Notes under the pieces: model-generated
What the model saw: the letters and a program-made list of their open reading frames with translations, nothing else
Database searches by the model: none
What the model was told of the DNA's origin: nothing
Translations under genes and position numbers: made by a program
In this document: piece by piece, positions 1 through 5,822 of the stretch
How the letters are laid out: every line of letters begins with the position of its first letter
How positions within the stretch are numbered: the first letter of the stretch is position 1
Origin: Planctomycetota bacterium
Lineage (GTDB): Bacteria; Planctomycetota; Phycisphaerae; Sedimentisphaerales; Anaerobacaceae
Direction of reading: 5' to 3'
DNA: 5,980 nucleotides
NCBI GenBank assembly: GCA_017885385.1
Contig: JAFNGF010000345.1
Location: 1 to 5,980, forward strand

Positions 1-1576
1 CATAAACCCAGATGGGCAGAATCAGACATAGTAGTAATGATACTGCCGCCGTTATGCCCGTAACCCACAAACCGGCATCCATTCCACCGGTTTTTTTCTG
101 CTCAATGCGTTCGGGCGTTTTTGGCTGAGCCGGCTCCCGGACAGTTTCGAGTTTCCCAAAATCTTCACGAGCACCTGCAATCGAGGCAAATACGATATAT
201 AGCGCCGCGGTTAGCAGCCACGTCGGCACAAATAAAAAGAATAAATGCAGCGTCCCTGTTCTTTCTAACCACAGTGCCGCTGCGATTGCAATACCCCAGG
301 AAAGTAATGCAGGCCAGCTTACAAGCAATTTCTTTCGCGATGCCCAAAACTGAGTTAGCCCAATCTTCGGGAAAATCCAGTGCTCAACAAAAACAATCGC
401 CCCGACCGGCATCAGCAGAAGGCCGTACCAGCCTACAAAGTCCAATAGCCACACAAATACGAACGGCGAACACGAAATAAGGGTGGTAACGATTCCCGCT
501 GCAAGTGTGACCAGCCATCTTGGCCAGCCTGGGGTAACCGCCTGGAAGGCGAGGCCCGCTCTATAAAGCGTGGGGTTGGAAGTGGTCCAGCCGGCCAGCA
601 CGACCGCGATGATTCCTGAGACTCCCAGCGACTGCCAGGCGACGCCGCCGGCGTCGAGCTTGTCGATGGTCGTGCCGAGCACCAGGGCCGTCGCGGCGCC
701 CATTATCCCGGCGCAAACCCACGCAAGATAATGCCCCAGGAACATGCCGAACGCCGAATATAGCCCGTAGGACGTCTTTTTGGCATAGCGCAATAGGGCC
801 ATATCCGACAGCCCCGCGTGCATTGCCAGGTTACATATCCACGCAAAGGCTGCGACGTGCCATAGGCCGATTGATTCTTTGCCTGGCGGGGCATTGCCCG
901 TCCAGATCGCCTTATTCGCCATTGTCCAGAAATCCGCGAAACTGGCTATTTGCCCGCCGAGCACTTTTTCCGCCAGCACCGGCAGCATCGCAATCGCGCC
1001 CGCGATAAACATCAAAAACATCCACGGGGAGCAGACCTCTGAGAACTGCGCGAGCCGTTTGAATCCAAGTATCGCCAGCGCTACCACTACCGCGCCCACG
1101 GCGACCGCGACGAGCACAAAACGCGCATCCTGCGGATACCACTGCGTCTGAGCGGGGATTCCGAAAGGAATCCGAATGGCTGAGGCAGAAACCGTAATCA
1201 TACATCCCGCAAGGATGCAGAATAAGACGGCATTCAAGATATTGTAAATCGTGGTCGTGACAGGCCCGGCAATCTTGCGAAGATACCAATAGAGCGTCAG
1301 CCGGGTCTGCACGGCGATTGGAGCGCATACGAATGTCCACGTCAGCACAGCCATAAGATTGCCGATAAGGAGTCCCACAAATATGTCGAATGCCGTCGCG
1401 CCCCAGGCCACAAATAGTGCCCCGATGACGAACTCTGTTCCCGCAACGTGCTCGCCGGCAAAGACCCCTGCAAAGTGTTTGCCGGGCTGGAGTTTATCCT
1501 GTGAGACCGGCTCCCGCTCAAACTCATAAAGCGAATCCAGCCCCTTTATGGCACTACTCTTGGTGTCGTCGGCCAT
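1..1576 (-). CDS. NCS1/CodB-like permease, C-terminus cut by window edge
   Basis: Reading from the ATG at 1576-1574 gives 525 residues with no stop before the left edge, so the 3' end is missing. The protein is an integral membrane transporter: I count about 12 hydrophobic segments, roughly at residues 38-58, 62-85, 108-130, 152-171, 183-203, 238-256, 272-300, 318-336, 355-378, 382-400, 418-437 and 443-467, plus one more at 502-525. Features resembling the NCS1 (cytosine/purine/allantoin permease) family are the early GEHVAGTEFVIGALFVAWG stretch (41-59) and the GWTTSNPTLYRAGLAF motif (329-344), which is like the WTTN..LYSAGL motif of CodB-type carriers. An aggaaagga Shine-Dalgarno sits 7 bases before the ATG. 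The gene begins 32 bases after rhaA and is presumably its last or next-to-last partner. NCS1 carriers usually import nucleobases; the operon suggests a sugar or sugar-derived substrate, but that is inference. A charged linker (466-500) precedes the last hydrophobic segment. Confidence 0.82.
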   Translation of the reverse strand, partial: MADDTKSSAIKGLDSLYEFEREPVSQDKLQPGKHFAGVFAGEHVAGTEFVIGALFVAWGATAFDIFVGLLIGNLMAVLTWTFVCAPIAVQTRLTLYWYLRKIAGPVTTTIYNILNAVLFCILAGCMITVSASAIRIPFGIPAQTQWYPQDARFVLVAVAVGAVVVALAILGFKRLAQFSEVCSPWMFLMFIAGAIAMLPVLAEKVLGGQIASFADFWTMANKAIWTGNAPPGKESIGLWHVAAFAWICNLAMHAGLSDMALLRYAKKTSYGLYSAFGMFLGHYLAWVCAGIMGAATALVLGTTIDKLDAGGVAWQSLGVSGIIAVVLAGWTTSNPTLYRAGLAFQAVTPGWPRWLVTLAAGIVTTLISCSPFVFVWLLDFVGWYGLLLMPVGAIVFVEHWIFPKIGLTQFWASRKKLLVSWPALLSWGIAIAAALWLERTGTLHLFFLFVPTWLLTAALYIVFASIAGAREDFGKLETVREPAQPKTPERIEQKKTGGMDAGLWVTGITAAVSLLLCLILPIWVY

Positions 1577-1583
1577 TTGCAAT

Positions 1584-1593
1584 TCCTTTCCTT
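1584..1593 (-). promoter_or_regulatory. Shine-Dalgarno of the permease gene
   Basis: The minus strand reads AAGGAAAGGA, ending 7 bases before the ATG at 1576. It lies in the 32-base gap after the rhaA stop and fixes this ATG as the permease start. No promoter-like elements fit in the gap, so transcription should come through from rhaA. Confidence 0.7.
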
Positions 1594-1608
1594 AGAATTG
1601 GCATCGGT

Positions 1609-2880
1609 CTAACCTTGCCTCAGACTCGTAACTCTCTTCTCGTAATCCCTTACTTCCTTCAGCCAGTCCGCACCGGCCGGAACATCTTGCCTTGTGCAGT
1701 AATAGTCCCAGACCGCGCCGAAGGGCATAGTTTTTAGCTCTTCGAGCATTGCCAGGCGCGTCGTGTAATCACCGCCGGCTTCCGCCCGGCGGAGCTTATC
1801 CGTCGGCTCCAGCACGGCGAGCAACAGGGCCTTAAGCATACAGCGTGTGCCGATAACCCAGGCTGCAACACGGTTGATGCTGGCATCGAAAAAGTCAAGC
1901 CCGATGTGCACCCTTTCCAGGTAATCGCCCCGGACTATTTCTTCTGCTATCGCCCGCAACTCATCCGACAGAATAACTACGTGGTCGCTGTCCCAGCGGA
2001 CGCCCCTGCTTACGTGAAGCAATATCCGGTCGAGATAAGTCAGCACCGACGATATTTTATCAGAAATAACCTCGGTAGGATGGAAATGTCCTGCGTCCAG
2101 GCAAAGCAAAATGTTGTTCTGTATTGCATAGCCCAGGTAGAATTCGTGTGAGCCGACCACATAGCTCTCAGAGCCGATGCCAAAGAGCTTGCCCTCGACC
2201 GAGTCTAAAAGCCACTTTCGATTCATCTTTTGGGCGAATATTTCATCCAGTGACTTTTTAAGCCGGTCTCGCGGACCTTTACGATCGACGGGAATATCTT
2301 TATACCCATCCGGAATCCACACGTTTGTCACACAGGGTGTACCCAGTTTTTTGCCCATCGCGGCCCCGATTTCTCGGCATGCAATTCCGTGCTCGACCCA
2401 GAACTTGCGGATTCCTTCATCTGCGCTGGAAAGAGTAAAGCCGCTTTCAGCTTTTGGGTGCGAGAAGAATGTCCCATTGAAATCCATGCCCAGACCGTTG
2501 GTTTTTGCCCAGTCGATCCAGGCTGAAAAATGCTCCGGCCTGATTTCGTTGCGCTCTATTTTCTTTCCGCCGGTTTCCGCGTACATTGCGTGAAGGTTCA
2601 GCCGATGTCTGCCAGGTATCAAGCTCAGTGCCTTTTCCAGATCTGTCCGCAGCTCATCCGCGGTCCGCGCCCTGCCTGGGTAGGCACCCGTAGCCATTAT
2701 TCCGCCGCCGCTCAGTCCTTCGCTGCTTTCAAATCCCCGCACATCATCGCCTTGCCAGCAATGCAGCGATATGGCAATCTTGCTCAGACGCTCTATTGCC
2801 CTTTCGGTGTCAACGCCCAGCTCGGCGTAACGCTGTCGTGCTGCCTCGAATGTTTTTTCGATCGTGTCCACGTCGCTCAT
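1609..2880 (-). CDS. rhaA: L-rhamnose isomerase
   Basis: This cytoplasmic enzyme interconverts L-rhamnose and L-rhamnulose, the first step of the phosphorylated rhamnose pathway, using divalent metal (usually Mn2+). The product matches E. coli RhaA, as I recall its sequence, from end to end: SLHCWQGDDV near the N-terminus, then NLHAMYAE, PEHFSAWIDWAK, GLGMDFN, WIPDGYKD, KLFGIGSESY, LCLDAGHFHPTEVISDKIS, RWDSDHVV, HIGLDFFDASINR and a YEKR tail. Counting from the upstream GTG, the metal ligands are H268 (in DAGHFHP) and D300 and D302 (in RWDSD), matching H262, D294 and D296 of the E. coli protein. From the chosen ATG the length is 423 residues, close to the family's roughly 420. I prefer the ATG at 2880 because it gives an N-terminus like that of homologues; an in-frame GTG at 2889 would add three residues. 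The stop is TAG at 1609-1611. No truncation or missing catalytic residue is seen. Confidence 0.97.
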   Translation of the reverse strand: MSDVDTIEKTFEAARQRYAELGVDTERAIERLSKIAISLHCWQGDDVRGFESSEGLSGGGIMATGAYPGRARTADELRTDLEKALSLIPGRHRLNLHAMYAETGGKKIERNEIRPEHFSAWIDWAKTNGLGMDFNGTFFSHPKAESGFTLSSADEGIRKFWVEHGIACREIGAAMGKKLGTPCVTNVWIPDGYKDIPVDRKGPRDRLKKSLDEIFAQKMNRKWLLDSVEGKLFGIGSESYVVGSHEFYLGYAIQNNILLCLDAGHFHPTEVISDKISSVLTYLDRILLHVSRGVRWDSDHVVILSDELRAIAEEIVRGDYLERVHIGLDFFDASINRVAAWVIGTRCMLKALLLAVLEPTDKLRRAEAGGDYTTRLAMLEELKTMPFGAVWDYYCTRQDVPAGADWLKEVRDYEKRVTSLRQG

Positions 2881-2897
2881 TTGCTCCACTATCCTTA
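2881..2897 (-). promoter_or_regulatory. Ribosome-binding region of rhaA with two candidate starts
   Basis: The minus strand has TAAGGA (2892-2897), then GTG (2889-2887), then GGAG (2887-2884) and ATG (2880). TAAGGA is only 2 bases from the GTG but 11 from the ATG, and GGAG is 3 bases from the ATG. Neither spacing is ideal, so the start cannot be decided by the Shine-Dalgarno alone; homology of the N-terminus favours the ATG. Confidence 0.45.
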
Positions 2898-2926
2898 AGG
2901 TTGTGCCTTGTACCCAGCTATGTGAC

Positions 2927-2947
2927 GGTGGGCATAGCCCACCCTAC
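2927..2947 (-). repeat. REP-like palindrome overlapping the hydrolase stop codon
   Basis: On the minus strand GTAGGGTGGGC is followed by TAT and GCCCACC, giving a perfect 7-bp stem (GGTGGGC/GCCCACC at 2937-2943 and 2927-2933) with a 3-base loop. The TAG stop of the upstream gene (2946-2944) lies inside the left end of the element. There is no T-tract after the stem, so it does not look like an intrinsic terminator. The GTAGGGTGGGC...GCCCACC pattern resembles a dispersed palindromic repeat that I recall from planctomycete and some cyanobacterial genomes. Only one copy is in this window, so its dispersal cannot be shown here. In the transcript it could form a hairpin between the hydrolase and rhaA and affect mRNA stability or relative expression. 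Confidence 0.65.
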
Positions 2948-4125
2948 TCAATTTTCAAGGAGTTTCTATCCGGCAATTTCGGGAAAGATGCGTGCGGCTC
3001 GGCCTGGTACCAGAACGCGACCGAAGAAAGGTCATCCTGCAGAGGCAGATACCGTCCCTCGCTTTGCCAGCCCAACGCCTGCATGGTCACTCTTAAATCC
3101 TTTTCAAACCTGATCGGCTCCCTAATGTGCCAGCGGTACAGGCTGAATTTCGGCTGCTTCTTGTCCGGTATAACCTGCGGCATGCCGGCATAAGGCGTGT
3201 TGAACTCTTGATATTCCTCCGTTCCTGGTTTGTGGAAACAGTAAGAACCGCAAAAGTAATCCTCAGTGCCCGTGCCGCAAATAGTGGGAAACTCTTTGTC
3301 GCCATCCATATAGAACTTGATTTCGCCTTCGCCCCACCAGCCGGGACTATTCGAGCCCCAGGTCATATACGTTCCCACATAGTGACCCTGTCCCTGCACG
3401 CCGTCAAGGATCGTATATACATCTTTGTACGGAAGCGGATTGACGCGACGGAACTGGGCGTGGAAATAAGCCAAATCCTGCGGGACATTGGTCAGCACGT
3501 AGTCAATCTGGTAGTAAAGCACCATTGGTTTCTCATCGATATTGGTCATAGTGATCTTGCAGCCCTTGCGAAAAGGCATCAGCCAGTAGCAGTTGAATCC
3601 GCTTCCCGGATTGACGCAGACTGTTAGCGACGTGACTTTGACGCATCCCAGACCACAGGCGAAAAAGTCGCCGGCCGGACATTCCACAGATGGCTGTTTC
3701 TCGCCGTCCCAGTAAATCCGCAGAATGTTAAAGCGGTTATTTCCGGTAGGCGTCATCCAGATATGCTGGATGGCTCCGGGGCTCTGGATGTCGGCCAGCA
3801 CAAAGGTCTGGCCGGCTTCGATTCTGACGGATGGCGATATCTTCCAGCCCTGACCCAGCTCACGAGCCGCTCCGGCGCCCGTTCCTTCTGTCGCCATGCC
3901 TGCCTTGCCTTTTTCGCCGGTGAAGTTTTCCGGGCTGATTGAGCGGGTCTTGGCGTGCGACAGCCTGGCCAGGCTGCCCAGACTCATGCTCAGACCGTCA
4001 AAGCCGGGTTCCTGACCATAAGTGCTGATTGGCCAAAAAATTGCCAGGACAAGTAGAAAAATTAAGCACCGTCCCAAGTATTCTGTCTTCGTTTGGTTGA
4101 TTGCCTTTTTTCCTTTGCGTTGCAT
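2944..4125 (-). CDS. Secreted DUF2961 (GH172-type) glycoside hydrolase
   Basis: The 393-residue product begins with a basic N-terminus (MQRKGKK) and a hydrophobic segment at about 20-35 (LIFLLVLAIFWPIS), with a plausible signal-peptidase site near STYG-Q at 37-38, so it is probably exported. The mature part resembles DUF2961 proteins: an early SPENFTGEKGKAG stretch (64-76), IQHIWMT (119-125), a central WWGEGEIKFYMDGD (263-276), GTGTEDYFCGSYC (284-296) and a terminal SSVAFWYQAEPHASFPKLP (367-385). DUF2961 founds family GH172, whose characterised members cleave difructose dianhydride/fructofuranosides and D-arabinan; the two catalytic Glu of that family should correspond to E266 or E268 and E288 here. 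The C-terminus looks complete for the family. The ATG at 4125 has an excellent Shine-Dalgarno and lies 14 bases after the dehydrogenase stop. Its operon with rhaA suggests that it attacks a plant or algal glycan containing rhamnose or a similar residue, but the substrate is not shown by the sequence. Confidence 0.88.
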   Translation of the reverse strand: MQRKGKKAINQTKTEYLGRCLIFLLVLAIFWPISTYGQEPGFDGLSMSLGSLARLSHAKTRSISPENFTGEKGKAGMATEGTGAGAARELGQGWKISPSVRIEAGQTFVLADIQSPGAIQHIWMTPTGNNRFNILRIYWDGEKQPSVECPAGDFFACGLGCVKVTSLTVCVNPGSGFNCYWLMPFRKGCKITMTNIDEKPMVLYYQIDYVLTNVPQDLAYFHAQFRRVNPLPYKDVYTILDGVQGQGHYVGTYMTWGSNSPGWWGEGEIKFYMDGDKEFPTICGTGTEDYFCGSYCFHKPGTEEYQEFNTPYAGMPQVIPDKKQPKFSLYRWHIREPIRFEKDLRVTMQALGWQSEGRYLPLQDDLSSVAFWYQAEPHASFPKLPDRNSLKIE

Positions 4126-4131
4126 TGCTTG

Positions 4132-4140
4132 CCCCTTCCT
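4132..4140 (-). promoter_or_regulatory. Strong Shine-Dalgarno of the GH172 gene, touching the upstream stop
   Basis: The minus strand reads AGGAAGGGG with 6 bases to the ATG at 4125. Its first base is the last base of the TAA stop of the dehydrogenase (4142-4140), so terminating ribosomes are placed directly on the next initiation site. This supports translational coupling and fixes the hydrolase start. Confidence 0.7.
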
Positions 4141-5804
4141 TATTGATTATTCTTTTGGTTTTGTCCTTTCTGCTTACGGCATATTTTGAGCAGCGTGTCT
4201 TCGGCTGCCTTGTTCCACATACCGTCACTTAAATGTTTTGCCGCTTCCGGCATTTTCTCATGCAATTCTTCCAGCTTGGTCAGGCCCAGCGCGTGACAGG
4301 CCGGGTAAACCATAATCTTGCCTGCTATTGATCGGTTCTCGACCGCCCGGATGCCGTCGGTTGCGCCTTCCATACCGCACACAGCCGCAACAGAAACGTT
4401 GGTGTCAAGCCTTCCAGAGGTAACTTTGGCCAGGACTTGTTTCATATCATCCAGGGTTGAGCCGCTGGTTCCGATGAAGTAAAGCTGCTTTCTGATGTAA
4501 GTGTCAAGGTCGATTTGCGCGGTGACGGTCGCCGGGATGCCGGCAAAGATATTTATGATGCCGCGCTCGCCGGAAGTGCGCACTGCGGCAACAACCAAGT
4601 CAGGAACAGGCGCCATCAGAACGGTATAGTCAAAAGACTCGGCGACCTCATTTCTGCCTGGATTGTAAGTCTGGTAATCAACGATGTTCTTCTTAGCCAG
4701 CGGCGCAGCGATTTTCGTCAATGCAGATATGCGTTCGTCATCGACGTCGGCGGCAAAGATGCTCACATTTTGCACGCCCTGGCAGATGTTTCGTATCACG
4801 TGCATTGTGCCCATAGGGCCGGCCGCCCCTACGATATTTATCTTGTCGCCCGGCCGAATCTCGTCGGTTTGGGGTATGTACTTCATGGATTCTGCCGGGT
4901 CCGAGCCGGTCGTTCCGACTATGCGGATGCCGCCATAGTGAACCCTGCCGACCGAGGTAGTAACGCTTCTGCCGAACTTGCCGCCGCAAAGAACAATGTT
5001 CAAAAGGCCATGTGCGGCAACTTTTGCAAACAATGCTTCAACAGTTTTCGCGTCGCACCCAAAATAGATCACATCGTCATAGCCGGCGTCCGGCAATTCA
5101 GGCCCCCGCCATTTGGAAACCCAGGTCATCTTTGCGGGCTTACCGTATCGCGTAGTCAAATTTGAAATTTGAAATTTGAAATTTGAAATTTCTTTCGCCT
5201 CGGCGACCACCAGCATCTGTCCACCCGCCTTAACGCTGGTATGTTCTTTGGATGCGTAGGCGTCTTCAACACAAGCCCACGGCTCGACCAAAGCTACAGC
5301 CGAGGCAGATAGATTCTGCGAGACCGGGATCAGCATCGAGTCACCTTCCGGCGACGTGATGACTCGCTCATCCATCAGCACGTATTCCTGTAAGGCGCCC
5401 TCGAAATTGTAGCCAAAGGCAGCGTTGGCGCCGGCGGTGCGAAGCCAGCGGTAATCCGTCTGGACAAGATAACGCTCACCGGGCTTGAAGTTTTCTACGC
5501 CGGGGCCGACTGCCTCTACTATAACCACGGTTTCGTGCCCGGGGACGGTCGGCGCTTCGCCGGGGACATAGCTGGGTACCTCTCTAAGCACCTCCTTGTT
5601 AATGCCGGCAACTATTTCGCTTTTGCGCACGTGGCAGGAGAATTGCTTTAGCAATTTAAGGTCGGAAAAACAAAGCCCAACCACTTCGACCCGACAAAGC
5701 AGCTGGTGTGGGCCGGGCCTGTGCACCTCCTTAGATTTATTCAGGATAAGCTCATCCGGCCCAACTAATTGCACGGCATATTGTGTCCTCGGCAAGTCTG
5801 CCAT
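4140..5804 (-). CDS. YggP/SorE-like zinc-dependent MDR dehydrogenase with an extra Rossmann-like unit
   Basis: This 554-residue protein is a medium-chain alcohol/polyol dehydrogenase, presumably cytoplasmic and NAD(P)-linked. The GroES-like domain spans about 1-180, with likely catalytic zinc ligands C45 (GLCFSD), H90/E91 (VPGHE) and E174 (ALVEPWACVEDAY); the four-cysteine structural zinc loop is absent. A complete Rossmann unit follows at about 316-500, with GAAGPMGTMH (326-335), ADVDDER (352-358) and IGTSGSTLDDMK (444-455). This unit and the tail GMWNKAAEDTLL (528-539) resemble E. coli YggP and L-sorbose-1-phosphate reductase, proteins of roughly 410-425 residues. The extra length is a second, degenerate Rossmann-like stretch at about 190-312 that ends in IVGTTGSDPAESMK and lacks a glycine-rich loop; an in-frame heptamer repeat encodes residues 205-216. 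The start is the ATG at 5804, 18 bases after the upstream stop, with only a weak distant GAGATGGG as Shine-Dalgarno. The substrate is unknown: sugar phosphate, ketose or lactaldehyde are all possible. Confidence 0.87.
   Translation of the reverse strand: MADLPRTQYAVQLVGPDELILNKSKEVHRPGPHQLLCRVEVVGLCFSDLKLLKQFSCHVRKSEIVAGINKEVLREVPSYVPGEAPTVPGHETVVIVEAVGPGVENFKPGERYLVQTDYRWLRTAGANAAFGYNFEGALQEYVLMDERVITSPEGDSMLIPVSQNLSASAVALVEPWACVEDAYASKEHTSVKAGGQMLVVAEAKEISNFKFQISNLTTRYGKPAKMTWVSKWRGPELPDAGYDDVIYFGCDAKTVEALFAKVAAHGLLNIVLCGGKFGRSVTTSVGRVHYGGIRIVGTTGSDPAESMKYIPQTDEIRPGDKINIVGAAGPMGTMHVIRNICQGVQNVSIFAADVDDERISALTKIAAPLAKKNIVDYQTYNPGRNEVAESFDYTVLMAPVPDLVVAAVRTSGERGIINIFAGIPATVTAQIDLDTYIRKQLYFIGTSGSTLDDMKQVLAKVTSGRLDTNVSVAAVCGMEGATDGIRAVENRSIAGKIMVYPACHALGLTKLEELHEKMPEAAKHLSDGMWNKAAEDTLLKICRKQKGQNQKNNQ
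5158..5191 (-). repeat. In-frame 7-bp tandem array (AAATTTG)n inside the dehydrogenase gene
   Basis: Five AAATTT blocks separated by single G bases (C on the minus strand) make nearly five copies of a 7-bp unit over 34 bases, without a mismatch. Because 7 is not a multiple of 3, three units (21 bp) return to frame, and the coding strand gives a peptide of the form EISNFKFQISNL with a 7-residue period. The unit is AT-only apart from the spacer base, unlike the GC-rich flanks. Similar AATTTCAAATTTC arrays are, from memory, widespread in some planctomycete genomes, so this is probably a simple-sequence insertion tolerated in a loop rather than a functional motif of the enzyme. Confidence 0.93.
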
Positions 5805-5822
5805 CGTTGTCGTTTGCCCATC

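Noticed and set aside
121..480. Plus-strand open frame of 119 codons at the left end
   Set aside because: It is antisense to the permease frame, which is open across this whole region and has strong membrane-protein character.
1156..1173. Perfect inverted repeat GGATTCC-GAAA-GGAATCC
   Set aside because: It lies inside the permease coding sequence (IRIPFGIP), has no T-tract, and the GAAA tetraloop would be on the non-transcribed sense. A chance palindrome is the simplest explanation.
912..1340. Minus-strand open frame of 142 codons
   Set aside because: It is on the same strand as the permease but in another frame; its product is rich in Arg, Cys and Ser without motifs, whereas the overlapping permease frame gives coherent transmembrane segments.
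2893..2900. Eight-base palindrome CCTTAAGG upstream of rhaA, considered as an operator
   Set aside because: Too short for a convincing regulator site, and it overlaps the ribosome-binding region; expected by chance at this length.
2890..2943. Possible terminator or internal promoter between the hydrolase and rhaA
   Set aside because: The hairpin has no following T-run and I could not find paired -35/-10 elements in the gap, so neither is claimed.
3127..3627. Plus-strand open frame of 166 codons opposite the GH172 gene
   Set aside because: Antisense to a well-supported coding region, with no known motif and no good ribosome-binding site; a shadow.
4515..5165. Plus-strand open frame of 216 codons opposite the dehydrogenase
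   Set aside because: It lies wholly antisense to a gene with clear family motifs, has a low-complexity composition without recognisable domains, and ends in the heptamer array region. It is a shadow of the minus-strand gene.
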